DNA from: an uncultured Pseudomonadota bacterium
GTDB lineage: Bacteria > Myxococcota_A > UBA796 > GCA-2862545
NCBI GenBank assembly: GCA_903861005.1
Contig: CAIOSP010000026.1
Span: 48,310-112,309, forward strand
DNA: 64,000 nucleotides
Direction of reading: 5' to 3'
Below are positions 18,484 to 27,622 of this stretch, piece by piece (the first letter of the stretch is position 1; each line of letters begins with the position of its first letter). The position numbers and the translations under genes are program-made. The notes under the pieces are model-generated. The model was not told the origin of the DNA and ran no database searches. It was given only the letters and a program-made list of their open reading frames with translations.

Positions 18484-18515
18484 GAAGCTTCCCCCGATCC
18501 GCGTCTCGTGTACAA

Positions 18516-18530
18516 TCGGACACGGTCCGA
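18516..18530. promoter_or_regulatory. Inverted repeat beside a -10-like box in a divergent promoter region
   Basis: TCGGAC-ACG-GTCCGA (18516-18530) is a perfect 6-bp inverted repeat inside the 135-bp region between the antiporter (minus) and the TPR-TonB receptor (plus). It abuts TACAAT (18511-18516), a good -10 match for the plus strand. An operator overlapping the receptor promoter is a reasonable reading; no -35 could be assigned. Confidence 0.45.
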
Positions 18531-18618
18531 CGCCACGCTGATCCGCATCTGCACGATCTGTCCGAGCTACAGTCCACCCCGATCGTGCCGATCCCCCATC
18601 ATGCAGGAGTCCCACTCG

Positions 18619-21174
18619 ATGCCGTCGCCGCACCCGCGCGCCCGCGCTGCGCTCGCCCTGATGCTCGTGACGCTCGCAGGGACGGCGCACGCCGAGCCCG
18701 CCGACGACGCCCGCCGCCACTTCAAGGCCGGCCTCGAGGCCGCTGCCGCCCAGAGCTACCAGGCCGCAGTCGACGAGTTCCTGGCTGCGTGGGAGGCGAT
18801 GCCGCACCCCGCCACCGCGTTCAACATCGCGCGGTCCTACGAGGACATGAACGACAACCAAGCCGCTGTGCTCTGGTACGAACGCTTCAAGGCCCTGAGC
18901 CCCGACAGCATCGACGCCGACGAGCCCCTCCGGCGCGCGCGCCTCGCGCTGGCCGGCAGCGTCGCGCCGGTCGAGCCGCCTGCCGCCGCGCCTGCCCCCG
19001 ACTCGGTCGAGCGCCTCACCGCCCTGGACGCCGAGCGGACCGCGCTCGTGCAGCGCCTCGCCGAGCGCGGCCTGATCACCATCGCGCCGGTCGCCCCCGA
19101 GGCCGCGCCGCCCCCTGCCGAGCCCACGCCGCCGCCAGCCGCCGCGCCGCCCACGGTGGTGGCCGAAGACACCGGGAACAGCCGTGAGTCGCTACAGACC
19201 GGCGCCTACGACTCGATGATCGTCACGGCGTCACGCTACGCGCAGGACCCGCTCGACTCCCCGGCCAGCATCACCGTGCTCACCGCCGAGGACCTGCACC
19301 GCAGCGGCGCGGTCAACGTGATGGACGCGCTCCGCCGCGTGGTCGGCGTGGACGTCATGTCGATGTCCACAGGTGTGCCGTACGTCGGCATCCGCGGCTT
19401 CAACAGCGAGATGACCAACAAGGTCCTGTGGCTGATCGACGGCCGCCCCTCCGCGCTGGAATTCCTCGCCACGCCGTTCCCCGTCAGCTTGCCCGTCGGC
19501 ATGGACGAGATCGATCGCATCGAGATCACGCGCGGCCCCGGCTCGGCGCTGTACGGCGCCAACGCCGTGACCGGCGTGGTCAACATCATCACCCGCCGCC
19601 CCGGCGAAGGCCCCGCCTTCCAGGCGTCGACCGAAGGCGGCTTGAACAGCTTCCTCGCCGCGTCCATGGGCAGCTCCGGCAAGAAGGGTCGGTTCAGCTA
19701 CCGCGCGGGCGCCGGCTACCAGCAGGAGGGGCGCTTCGAGAAGGAGCTGGCCGAGATCCCCGCGGACGGCCCCATCGTCCCGTTCCGCGTCAACCAGGAT
19801 CTGGGCGACCAGCGCTTCCGCGCCGACCTGCGCCTCGACGCCACCTTCGGCAAGAAGGGCTGGGCTTCGCTGTCGGGCCAGTACGGCAAGGGCTTCACCG
19901 AATTCTACAGCAAGGCCGCGCTCGGCAACGCGGGCCTGGAGGGTGAGGTCGGCAACGTCCGCACCGACCTGTCCTACGGACCGCTCCACGTCCGCGCCTA
20001 CTGGCAACGCGAGGCCGGCGTCACCACGCCCTGGCTCACGTCGGTCGGCTCCGGCCGCTCCACCCAGGCCAACGTGCGCGACGACATCGCCGAGCTGGAG
20101 GTCGAGGGCGCGTTCAAGGTGATCACCGGCGCCGTCACCCACCACATGCAGATCGGCGGCGACTACCGGTTCAAGCAGTACCGCGCGGGCGTCATCGGCG
20201 AAGGCTTCGAGATCCCGCGGCTGGAACATCACGCGTCGCTGTTTGGCCAGTACGAAGCGTCGTTCAAGTGGCTTCAGGCCATCGCGTCGCTGCGCTGGGA
20301 CCGCCACCCGTTGATCAAGAGCGCCAACACCCTCGCCCCGCGCGGCGCGCTCGTCTTCCACGTCACCAAGACCACCGCGATCCGCACCAGCGTCGGCTCG
20401 GCCTACCGCGCGATGAACGGCCTTGAGTCGTACGTGAACCTGGACCTCAACACCACCGCCGACGGCTACTTCGTCGCCTTCCAGGGCGCAGCCACGTCCG
20501 ACAATCCGGGCAAGCTGGGCCCCGAGCGCATCACCACCGCCGAGATCGGCGTGCGCGACGAGTCGTCGAGCTGGCACAAGCTCGACGCCGCCGTCTACTG
20601 GAACCGCCTGACGGATCTGATCGACATCGGCCCGGTGCAGCAGAAGCTCGGCGCCTATGACGCGGACGCCGGCGGCTACCCGTTCGGCGTCTCCACCTGG
20701 ACCAACACCCCCGCCGTGTACGACGCGGTGGGCGGCGAGGTCGACCTGTCACTGTTCCCGGTCGACGGCCTCGACGTGTTCGCCAACGTGTCTCTCGAGC
20801 GCATCTTCACCACCGACGGCGACAAGCACTACATCGACGGCAGCACCGCGCTCGCGCACGTCAACGCGGGCGTCGAGTACCGCGCGCCGTTCCGAATGGA
20901 CTTCACGGTCACCGGCCACTACGTCTCCGGCCAGGATTGGCGCACGCCGTCCTTCGACAGCCGCGGCGCCATCGCGGTGGAGGAGCGCCCGCTGCCGGGC
21001 CGCGTCCTGATGGTCGCGCGCGTCGCGGGCCACCCCATGAAGGACCCGGATCTGGAGCTCGCCCTGACGCTCTGGAACCCGCTCGGCTTCTCCGACAAGC
21101 TCGCGTTTCGTGAGCACCCCGACGGTCAGATCGTCGGCCCACGCCTCTACGGCTCTGTCTCCGTCGCTTTCTAG
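18619..21174 (+). CDS. TonB-dependent outer-membrane receptor with N-terminal TPR domain
   Basis: 851 residues. Signal peptide 1-25 (ending GTAHA), a TPR-like helical domain about 28-112 (DARRHFKAGLEAAAAQSYQ, then ATAFNIARSYEDMND), a Pro/Ala-rich linker about 114-190, then a TonB plug starting DSMIVTASRYAQDPLDSPAS (about 198) with GIRGFNSEM, RIEITRGPGSALYGANA and GVVNIITRRP, and a beta-barrel to the terminal Phe (SVSVAF). Start ATG 18619 is preferred over ATG 18601 because AGGAG precedes it. Imports a siderophore, vitamin or similar ligand; the substrate is unknown. Co-transcribed with the lipoprotein that follows 9 bp later. The TPR-plug fusion is the odd feature. Confidence 0.9.
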   Translation: MPSPHPRARAALALMLVTLAGTAHAEPADDARRHFKAGLEAAAAQSYQAAVDEFLAAWEAMPHPATAFNIARSYEDMNDNQAAVLWYERFKALSPDSIDADEPLRRARLALAGSVAPVEPPAAAPAPDSVERLTALDAERTALVQRLAERGLITIAPVAPEAAPPPAEPTPPPAAAPPTVVAEDTGNSRESLQTGAYDSMIVTASRYAQDPLDSPASITVLTAEDLHRSGAVNVMDALRRVVGVDVMSMSTGVPYVGIRGFNSEMTNKVLWLIDGRPSALEFLATPFPVSLPVGMDEIDRIEITRGPGSALYGANAVTGVVNIITRRPGEGPAFQASTEGGLNSFLAASMGSSGKKGRFSYRAGAGYQQEGRFEKELAEIPADGPIVPFRVNQDLGDQRFRADLRLDATFGKKGWASLSGQYGKGFTEFYSKAALGNAGLEGEVGNVRTDLSYGPLHVRAYWQREAGVTTPWLTSVGSGRSTQANVRDDIAELEVEGAFKVITGAVTHHMQIGGDYRFKQYRAGVIGEGFEIPRLEHHASLFGQYEASFKWLQAIASLRWDRHPLIKSANTLAPRGALVFHVTKTTAIRTSVGSAYRAMNGLESYVNLDLNTTADGYFVAFQGAATSDNPGKLGPERITTAEIGVRDESSSWHKLDAAVYWNRLTDLIDIGPVQQKLGAYDADAGGYPFGVSTWTNTPAVYDAVGGEVDLSLFPVDGLDVFANVSLERIFTTDGDKHYIDGSTALAHVNAGVEYRAPFRMDFTVTGHYVSGQDWRTPSFDSRGAIAVEERPLPGRVLMVARVAGHPMKDPDLELALTLWNPLGFSDKLAFREHPDGQIVGPRLYGSVSVAF

Positions 21175-21183
21175 GAGGAACGC

Positions 21184-22305
21184 ATGCGCTACACCCTGCT
21201 CGCCCTGCTTGTCCTCTCTGGCTGCGAAGCGTTCCCGCGCGTCGCGAACGATGGCGACGTGCCTGGAAGCGTGCTGTCTGGCACCCTGCTCGCGGTCGAC
21301 GTGGACGAAGGCGCCACCACCGTGGTGCTGATGTCGGCCGCCGACAACCCACAGCCGCCGCTCGGCAACGGCTCGCCCGTGTCGTTCGCCGCGATCCCCG
21401 GCGACCAGTACGGCCCCGCAGGCGCCGCCACGCTCGGCGCGCCCTTCGCCCTCACCGACGTGCCGCCGGGCGACTGGCAGCTCAACGGCCTGATGGACGT
21501 GGACGGCAACTTCCACCCCGGCCTCGACGTGCTCGCCACGCCGTCCTGCGGCGACCTGTCCGGCTGGCACCTCGGCCGCGTCGACGGCGGCGTGCCCACG
21601 GCCATCACGTTGGGTGCCAACGACTACATCCACGACCTGGTCGTCGGCCCGCTCACGCGCATCGACTCGCCGGACCCCGCGTTCACGATTATCGGCCCGC
21701 GCGCGGTCGGCTCCGGGCTGACGCTTCGCCTCGACGCCGTCGACGTGTCGGCCACGTTCGCGGACCTGACCCTCGACGTGCCCGGCCCCGACAGCACCGA
21801 TCCCTGCCACGCCGGGTTCCGATTCCGGCGCCGAGACCTGGACGGCAACGGGAACGCCGACACCAGCCCGTTGCTGCCGCTGTTCGAGGACCGCTGGCCG
21901 CGCGTGCTGTTCCGCTGGCTCGGCACCCCGGTCGACACCGAGGACGGCACCGACTTCGATCGCGGCGACGTGCCCGACGACGTCACGATCGCCGCGATCG
22001 GGGACCCCTCGCCCTCCGCCACCGCGCTACCTGTGCCCGGCGTCGCGCTCGACGTGTCGTCGCTGCAGGTCGCGTGGACCGGCTTTGGTCAGCGCATCGA
22101 AGCGAACGGCGACAGCGCCATCCTCGCAGGCTCGGATCTGCCCGCCGGCGCGTGGTCGATCACCGTGATCACCGAGGCCGGCCAGATCTGGACCATGCCA
22201 AACGAGGCAGGCGCCGGTCTGGCGCGGGTCAAGCAGCTGCCGCCGCCCGGGCGCACGTCCGACGGCGACGCACGCCAGGGGCAGTGGGCCGAGCTGGAGC
22301 CGTAG
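21184..22305 (+). CDS. Lipoprotein partner of the TonB receptor
   Basis: 373 residues with signal peptide and lipobox VLSGC (Cys14). The mature part is beta-rich with several short repeats of the type VDVDEGATTVVLMSAAD and PGDWQLNGLMDVDGNFHPG, suggesting Ig-like or carboxypeptidase-regulatory-like domains; an Asp-rich segment DLDGNGNADTSP could bind calcium. A strong Shine-Dalgarno AGGAGG lies 5 bp before the ATG and overlaps the receptor stop region, so it is translated with the receptor. A surface lipoprotein that works with the receptor (SusD-like in concept, not in sequence) is inference from adjacency. Confidence 0.82.
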   Translation: MRYTLLALLVLSGCEAFPRVANDGDVPGSVLSGTLLAVDVDEGATTVVLMSAADNPQPPLGNGSPVSFAAIPGDQYGPAGAATLGAPFALTDVPPGDWQLNGLMDVDGNFHPGLDVLATPSCGDLSGWHLGRVDGGVPTAITLGANDYIHDLVVGPLTRIDSPDPAFTIIGPRAVGSGLTLRLDAVDVSATFADLTLDVPGPDSTDPCHAGFRFRRRDLDGNGNADTSPLLPLFEDRWPRVLFRWLGTPVDTEDGTDFDRGDVPDDVTIAAIGDPSPSATALPVPGVALDVSSLQVAWTGFGQRIEANGDSAILAGSDLPAGAWSITVITEAGQIWTMPNEAGAGLARVKQLPPPGRTSDGDARQGQWAELEP

Positions 22306-22396
22306 CGGACGCGCGGCGCGCCTCCAGGCGACCCGCCCCCGACCAAGATACGCGCGCCGGAGCGCCGGACCCGACTCCGCGCGCGCCGAGGTCGCC

Positions 22397-23014
22397 GTGG
22401 CCATCCGAACCATCCCCGACTCCGTCCTCCCCGTGTCCGCGCCGCCCGCGAACGTGGCCGACCTAGAGGCCGCGCTCGAGGCGCTGCGCGCCCGCTTCCC
22501 GGGCGCGATCTTTCGCCGCTATCTGCGCCACGTGCCCACCGTGGCCGACGACGCGATGATCGCGGAGGGCGCCGCGCTGATCGGCGACGTGCGGATCGGG
22601 CCCCAGGCGAGCGTGTGGTTCGGGTGCGTGCTGCGCGGCGATCTGTCGCGGATCGAGATCGGTGCGCGGAGCAACGTGCAGGACGGCGCCGTCATCCACC
22701 TGGGCGACAACGACCCCACGATCGTCGGCGAGGACGTGGTGATCGGGCACCGCGCGGTGCTGCATGGTTGCACCATCGGCGACGCCTGCCTGATCGGCAT
22801 CCAGGCCACCGTGCTTGACGGCGCGGTCGTCGGCGAGGGGAGCGTGGTCGGCGCGGGCGCCGTGGTGACGGCGGCGAGCCAGATCCCGCCACGCTCGCTG
22901 GTGCTCGGCACGCCAGGCAAGGTGCTCAAGACGCTCGCCGAGAACGCGCCCGAATTCCACCGCGCCCTGGCCGGGAAGTACGTCAGGCTCCAGGGGAACC
23001 ACCGCCTCGGGTGA
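22397..23014 (+). CDS. Gamma-carbonic-anhydrase-like hexapeptide-repeat protein
   Basis: 205 residues forming a left-handed beta-helix, with hexapeptide repeats from about residue 60 (IGDVRIGPQASVWFGCVLRG through GAVVGEGSVVGAGAVV). The three metal-ligand histidines of the gamma-CA/PaaY/YrdA group are present as His101 (VIHLG), His118 and His123 (GHRAVLHGC). The end (RSLVLGTPGKVLKTL) is typical. An extra N-terminal helix of about 35 residues precedes the repeats. The start is GTG with GAGG upstream. Carbonic anhydrase activity is not assured; many homologues have none. Confidence 0.9.
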   Translation: MAIRTIPDSVLPVSAPPANVADLEAALEALRARFPGAIFRRYLRHVPTVADDAMIAEGAALIGDVRIGPQASVWFGCVLRGDLSRIEIGARSNVQDGAVIHLGDNDPTIVGEDVVIGHRAVLHGCTIGDACLIGIQATVLDGAVVGEGSVVGAGAVVTAASQIPPRSLVLGTPGKVLKTLAENAPEFHRALAGKYVRLQGNHRLG

Positions 23015-23132
23015 GCCCAGCGCGCCTCCCTCCGCACTGTCCGATTCCCCGCCGCTCGCAGACCGCGCCGGTTTCACCTCCTCTTTGCCGTGGCCTCATT
23101 CGGACGGCCGGGTCTTAGGGTACGAACGAACC

Positions 23133-24587
23133 ATGTCCTTCGTCGAGCCCGCGTTCATCCAGTTCCTGGCGGTCGTGTTCACCATCTGGTGGGCGCTCGC
23201 GCGCTGGCGGCGCGTGCAGAACGCGTTCCTCGCGGCGGTGTCGCTCGCCTTCTATGGCTGGGTCCACGTCTGGCTGGTCGGGCTGCTGCTCTACTCGACC
23301 ACCTTGAACTTCGTGCTCGGGCTGCTGGTCGAGCGCCGCCCCGCCCAACGCCGCCTGTGGCTGGGCCTGGCGCTCGTCCTCAACCTCGGGACGCTGTCGT
23401 TCTTCAAGTACTTCAACTTCTTCCAGGACTCGGTGGTCGGGGCGCTGCAGACGCTGGGCTTCCAAGCGCACGCGACGACGCTCCAGATCTTCCTGCCCGT
23501 CGGCCTGTCGTTCTACACGTTCCACGCCATGGCGTACGTGATCGACGTCGGCCGAAACCAATTCAAGGCGCGCACCGACCCGGTCGACTTCCTGCTGTTC
23601 ATCGGCTTGTTCCCGCAGCTGGTCGCGGGGCCGATCGCGCGCGCGCACATGCTGCTCCCCCAGGTGGAGACCCCACGCAAATTCGATGCGGAGAAGGTCG
23701 GCTCCGGCGTGGGGCTGGCGCTGTGGGGCGCGTTCAAGAAGGTGGTCATCGCGGACACCATGGCCCGCTACGTGAACATCCTCTACGCCCACCCCAACCC
23801 GTCCTGGGCCATGATCTGGGCGGCGGCGCTCGGCTTCACCATCCAGGTCCTGGCGGACTTCTCCGGCTACACGGACATGGCGCGCGGTGTCGCGCGGATG
23901 CTCGGATTTGAGCTGCTCGACAACTTCAACCACCCCTACCTGGCCAGCAGCCCCGCGGACTTCTGGGGGCGTTGGCACATCAGCTTCTCCACCTGGCTGC
24001 GCGACTACGTGTACCTGCCGTCCTGCTTCTCGCCCTGGCTGGACAAGTGGCTCAAGCCGCCGTGGGTGAGCGAGCTGTCGGACTTCGCCGTCACCACGCG
24101 CGCCCTGTTCATCACCATGTTCCTGTCGGGCCTGTGGCACGGCAGCACGGCCAACTACCTGGTGTGGGGCCTGTACTACGCGGTGATCGGCACCTTCTGG
24201 GCCTGGGTCGCCGCCAAGATCCCGCGCAAGGTGAAGAAGCAGCGCGACTGGCGGCCGGTGCTGGTGCCGCTGATGTTCGTGCACACGCTCGTGGGCATGA
24301 TGATCTTCCGCGAGCCCAGCCTGACGCGCTTGGTGAGTTGGTTCCTCCGCAGCCCGTTCGACAGCACGCCCGACCAGCTCGCCGTGGCGGGCGGGATGCT
24401 CATGGTCTGCGCCGCCGGTGCCGCGCCGCTGCTGCTGGCCTTGGCTTGGGAGACCCGCGTGGCGCCGCGGCTTGAGGCGACCGCCTGGAAGCTGCCCGTC
24501 ACCACCACCGCCTGGGCGGTCGCCGCCGTCGCGATCGCCTCGTTCTACCAGTCCACGGTCAACGACTTCGTCTATTTCCAATTCTGA
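23133..24587 (+). CDS. MBOAT-family membrane-bound O-acyltransferase (AlgI/DltB-like)
   Basis: 484 residues, multi-spanning. Family features are FLPVGLSFYTFHAMAYVIDV, FPQLVAGPIARA, DFSGYTDMARGVARMLGF, NFNHPYLASSPADFWGRWH and FLSGLWHGSTANYLVWG, with the catalytic His at residue 336. These enzymes pass acyl groups across the membrane to sugars or polymers. The ATG 23133 fits the family start. It opens a run of five genes with an ACP, a methyltransferase, an FkbH-like protein and an SGNH protein, suggesting the acyl donor is carried by the ACP. Confidence 0.93.
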   Translation: MSFVEPAFIQFLAVVFTIWWALARWRRVQNAFLAAVSLAFYGWVHVWLVGLLLYSTTLNFVLGLLVERRPAQRRLWLGLALVLNLGTLSFFKYFNFFQDSVVGALQTLGFQAHATTLQIFLPVGLSFYTFHAMAYVIDVGRNQFKARTDPVDFLLFIGLFPQLVAGPIARAHMLLPQVETPRKFDAEKVGSGVGLALWGAFKKVVIADTMARYVNILYAHPNPSWAMIWAAALGFTIQVLADFSGYTDMARGVARMLGFELLDNFNHPYLASSPADFWGRWHISFSTWLRDYVYLPSCFSPWLDKWLKPPWVSELSDFAVTTRALFITMFLSGLWHGSTANYLVWGLYYAVIGTFWAWVAAKIPRKVKKQRDWRPVLVPLMFVHTLVGMMIFREPSLTRLVSWFLRSPFDSTPDQLAVAGGMLMVCAAGAAPLLLALAWETRVAPRLEATAWKLPVTTTAWAVAAVAIASFYQSTVNDFVYFQF

Positions 24588-24592
24588 TCGAG

Positions 24593-24610
24593 GTCGGCTA
24601 CAAAGCCGAC
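24593..24610 (+). promoter_or_regulatory. Intercistronic hairpin before the acyl carrier protein gene
   Basis: GTCGGCT (24593-24599), loop ACAA, AGCCGAC (24604-24610): a perfect 7-bp stem with a 4-base loop, 15 bp before the ACP start. No T-run follows. It may stabilise or process the mRNA so that the ACP is made in excess over the membrane enzyme, or act as a partial terminator. Confidence 0.45.
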
Positions 24611-24625
24611 ACCCCTGGAGCGACC

Positions 24626-24865
24626 ATGTCCGCAACCCTCGACAAGCTCACCACCGTGTTCCACGACGTGTTCGAGGACGATGACATCGTGCTCACGCGC
24701 GAGACCACCGCGGCCGACATCGCGGGCTGGGACAGCCTCCGCAACGTGATGCTCATGCGCAAGGTGGGCCGCACCTTTGGCTTCCCGATCGACACGTCCG
24801 AGGTGACTGGCCTCAAGAACGTCGGCGCGCTCGTGGACATGATCGACCGGAAGAAGGGCGCATGA
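24626..24865 (+). CDS. Acyl carrier protein
   Basis: 79 residues, a four-helix carrier protein. The 4'-phosphopantetheine attachment site is Ser37 in GWDSLRNV, and the acidic N-terminal helix (VFEDDDIVL) is normal. GGAG lies upstream of the ATG. Its last bases overlap the methyltransferase ATG (ATGA). Single stand-alone ACPs next to FkbH-like proteins usually receive a three-carbon glyceryl/lactyl-type unit; here it should serve the neighbouring MBOAT or SGNH enzymes (inference). Confidence 0.94.
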   Translation: MSATLDKLTTVFHDVFEDDDIVLTRETTAADIAGWDSLRNVMLMRKVGRTFGFPIDTSEVTGLKNVGALVDMIDRKKGA

Positions 24866-25788
24866 GCGAGCCCACCGGACTCCTCGGCGAGGTGTTCGCC
24901 GATCTCGCGGCCCGGCACCCCGCCAGCCTGCGCGGCGCCCAAGAGGCCCGCGCGATCGAGCCGGCTCGCTTTGACGCCACCGCCGAGCGCTACCTGGGCT
25001 GGCTCCGCAAGGCCCGCGGCGACGCGTGGCTGACGTCGTCCGTGAACGCCTACGTGCAGTTCAGCACCGACGTGATCTTCGCGCAGGCCGACTATGAGGA
25101 CGACGGCGCCTACGCGCACGACTCCTTCGCCAAGGCCCACGCTGAGGTCTACAGCCAGCGCCACGTCATGGACGAATACCTGTGGGGCGTCTACCTGACG
25201 AACTTCCTGTGGGTGCACCACATGGAGATCATGCGCTTCTTCCAGGATCGCTTCCTGGCGCCGCTGCCGGCCAACGCGCACATCGTCGAGATCGCCCCCG
25301 GTCACGGCGGCTGGGGCGTGTGGGCCACCGCGTCGCGGCCCGACGTGGACCTGGAGGGCTTCGACATCTCGCCGTCGTCGATCGCCATCGCGTCGTCGAT
25401 CGCGAACGCGGCCGGCGTGTCCGACCGCGTGACCTACACGCTGCGCAACGCGCTCGACCTCGCGGTCATGCCCGAGGCGTCTGCCGACGCCGTCATCTGC
25501 TCGTTCCTGGTCGAGCACCTGGAGCAGCCCGATCAGCTCTTCGCGGTGATCGGCCGCATCCTCAAGCCGGGCGGCACGGCGTTCATCACCGGCGCGCTGA
25601 CCGCGGCCCAGGTCGATCACATCTACGAGTTCCGCCGCGAGAGCGAGCTGATCGTGCTCGCCGAGCAGCACGGCATGCGCGTGCGCGAGTCGCTGTCGGT
25701 CAGCCCGCAGCGCATCCTGCCCAAGGCCAAGTTCCTGCCCCGCTCGATGGCGATGGCCGTCACCCGGTGCGCGCACGGGTTCTGGTAG
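24862..25788 (+). CDS. SAM-dependent class I methyltransferase
   Basis: 308 residues. A helical N-terminal part (1-135) precedes a Rossmann methyltransferase domain: motif I VEIAPGHGGWG (142-152), the acidic loop DLEGFDIS, motif near ADAVICSFLVEHLEQPDQL, and ILKPGGTAFITGAL. The substrate is not visible, but the gene overlaps the ACP gene and is followed 4 bp later by the FkbH-like gene, so methylation of the ACP-bound unit (as in methoxymalonyl/glyceryl-ACP pathways) or of the sugar acceptor is plausible. Confidence 0.9.
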   Translation: MSEPTGLLGEVFADLAARHPASLRGAQEARAIEPARFDATAERYLGWLRKARGDAWLTSSVNAYVQFSTDVIFAQADYEDDGAYAHDSFAKAHAEVYSQRHVMDEYLWGVYLTNFLWVHHMEIMRFFQDRFLAPLPANAHIVEIAPGHGGWGVWATASRPDVDLEGFDISPSSIAIASSIANAAGVSDRVTYTLRNALDLAVMPEASADAVICSFLVEHLEQPDQLFAVIGRILKPGGTAFITGALTAAQVDHIYEFRRESELIVLAEQHGMRVRESLSVSPQRILPKAKFLPRSMAMAVTRCAHGFW

Positions 25789-25792
25789 ACCC

Positions 25793-27622
25793 ATGCACGA
25801 CGCGATCCCCCAAGCCCGCGCGCTCCGCAAGGCCGGTGACGCCCAAGGCGCCACCGCGCTGCTCGCCGACGTGGTGCGGCGCGGCTCGCTCGACGCGCTC
25901 GACTACGACAGCGTCGGCAACCTGCTCGCGGGCATGGTGGAGAAGGGTCAGGTCGCCGCACCCAAGCTGCGCGTCCGCCTGATCGGCCAGTGGACGACGT
26001 CCTTCCTGATGCCGGTCCTCACCGCCGTCACTTGGGGCCGCCGTCAGCCTGCGGTCGTCACCGAGGGCAGCTACGATCAGGTGTGGCAGGACCTGCTGAC
26101 CATGCAGCCCGGCGACGCCGACGTCATCGTGCTGCTCGCCTGGTCGCAGCGGCTTCTGGGCGACCCCACGCGCGCCCCCACCGCCCGCATGGCCGACGAG
26201 CTCGAGTTCTGGCGCATGTGCTGGGCTCGGGTGGCTGAGCTTGGCGCGCGCCTGATCATGGTCGGCCCCGACGCCCTGCACGACGGCGCGCTCGGCGCGT
26301 TCTTGGGTGGCGGTCCGGGCGGCGAGCGCGGCCTCATCCGCGCGGCCAATCAGGCGCTGCGCGACGCCCTCCCGCCCGGCGCCTACTTCGTCGACCTGGA
26401 GTCGCTCTCCGCGGGCATCGGCCGCAAGCGCTTCTACGAGGCGCGCGGCTGGCACTGGACCCACCAGCCCCTCACCGACGAGGCGCTGGTGGAGCTCGCG
26501 GGCGCGCTTCAAGCCGGCCTGCGCGCCGTGACGACCGGCCCGAAGAAGGTGCTGGTGCTCGACCTGGACAACACGCTGTGGGGCGGCGTCGTCGGTGAGA
26601 CAGGCCCCCTCGGTGTCGCGCTCGGCGAGACGCCCGACGGCGAGGCCTTCCGCGCGTTCCAGGCGTGGTGCAAGGCGCTCACCCAGCGCGGCGTGCTGCT
26701 CGCGGTCGCTAGCAAGAACGAGGTCGACGACGCGCGCGGCCCCTTCTTGCAGAACCCCGCGATGGTGCTGGGCCTCGACGACATCGCCGCGTTCGAGGCG
26801 TCGTGGGAGCCCAAGGGCCACACGATCGCGCGCATGGCCGAGCAGCTCTCGCTGGGCTTGGACAGCTTCGTGTTCGTCGACGACAACCCCGCCGAGCGCG
26901 AGCAGGTGCGACAGGCGCTGCCCGACGTCGAGGTGGTCGACATCCCGACCGACTGCGCCGGCTACATCGACGCCGTCGAGGCCGGGCGCTGGTTCGAGGC
27001 CGTCGCGCTGACCGCCGAAGACGCCGCGCGCGCCGCCCAGTACCAGCAGGAGCGCAAGCGCCGCGACCTGCAGACCAGCGCGTCCACCCTCGACGACTAC
27101 CTGGCCAGCCTGGACATGGTGGGCGACGTCCGCGCGGTCGACGAGGCCGACCTGCCGCGCGTCGTGCAGCTGATCGCCAAGACCAACCAGTGGAACCTCA
27201 CCACGCGCCGCCACGGGCCCGATTTCGTCGGCGGCGTCTCGCGGGACCCACGCGGCGTGGCGCTCACGCTGCGCATGGCCGACAAGTTCGGCGACCACGG
27301 GCTGGTGGCGGTGGTACTCGGCACGCCGACCGACGAGCACACGCTGCACCTCGACACCTGGCTGATGAGCTGCCGCGTGATCGCGCGTACCGCCGAGGGC
27401 TTCTTCTTCCGCGCGATCGTCGAGGCCGCCCGCGCGCGCGGCTACCGTCGCCTGCTCGGAGAGTACCTGCCCACCAAGAAGAACCCGCAGGTCGCGGACC
27501 TCTACGACAACCTAGGCTTTGTCGTGCAGGAGCGCACCGTCGAGCGCACCACCTGGGTGGTCGAGCTCGACGCGCTCGCGCTGCCTACCACCTTCGTCCA
27601 GCCGCCCGGCTCCAACGGATGA
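25793..27622 (+). CDS. FkbH-like HAD-superfamily protein
   Basis: 609 residues. Residues 1 to about 240 are the N-terminal FkbH-type region. The HAD domain starts VLVLDLDNTLWGGVVGE with Asp257 and Asp259, followed by VASKNEVDDA, EPKGHTIARMAEQL and SFVFVDDNPAEREQVRQALP. The C-terminal part (about 440-600) has a GNAT-like fold (LIAKTNQWNLTTRR, MSCRVIARTAEGFFFRAIVE). FkbH proteins such as those of methoxymalonyl-ACP and tetronate pathways dephosphorylate 1,3-bisphosphoglycerate and load a glyceryl group on an ACP. The adjacent ACP and MBOAT suggest that a glyceryl-derived acyl is used to decorate a surface polymer or secondary metabolite. Confidence 0.92.
   Translation: MHDAIPQARALRKAGDAQGATALLADVVRRGSLDALDYDSVGNLLAGMVEKGQVAAPKLRVRLIGQWTTSFLMPVLTAVTWGRRQPAVVTEGSYDQVWQDLLTMQPGDADVIVLLAWSQRLLGDPTRAPTARMADELEFWRMCWARVAELGARLIMVGPDALHDGALGAFLGGGPGGERGLIRAANQALRDALPPGAYFVDLESLSAGIGRKRFYEARGWHWTHQPLTDEALVELAGALQAGLRAVTTGPKKVLVLDLDNTLWGGVVGETGPLGVALGETPDGEAFRAFQAWCKALTQRGVLLAVASKNEVDDARGPFLQNPAMVLGLDDIAAFEASWEPKGHTIARMAEQLSLGLDSFVFVDDNPAEREQVRQALPDVEVVDIPTDCAGYIDAVEAGRWFEAVALTAEDAARAAQYQQERKRRDLQTSASTLDDYLASLDMVGDVRAVDEADLPRVVQLIAKTNQWNLTTRRHGPDFVGGVSRDPRGVALTLRMADKFGDHGLVAVVLGTPTDEHTLHLDTWLMSCRVIARTAEGFFFRAIVEAARARGYRRLLGEYLPTKKNPQVADLYDNLGFVVQERTVERTTWVVELDALALPTTFVQPPGSNG

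Noticed and set aside
19231-20577. Minus-strand frame of about 450 codons inside the TonB receptor gene
   Set aside because: Antisense to a gene with clear plug and barrel motifs.
26803-27618. Open frame extending upstream of the large SGNH protein
   Set aside because: This part overlaps the FkbH-like gene in another frame; the true start is the ATG overlapping its stop.
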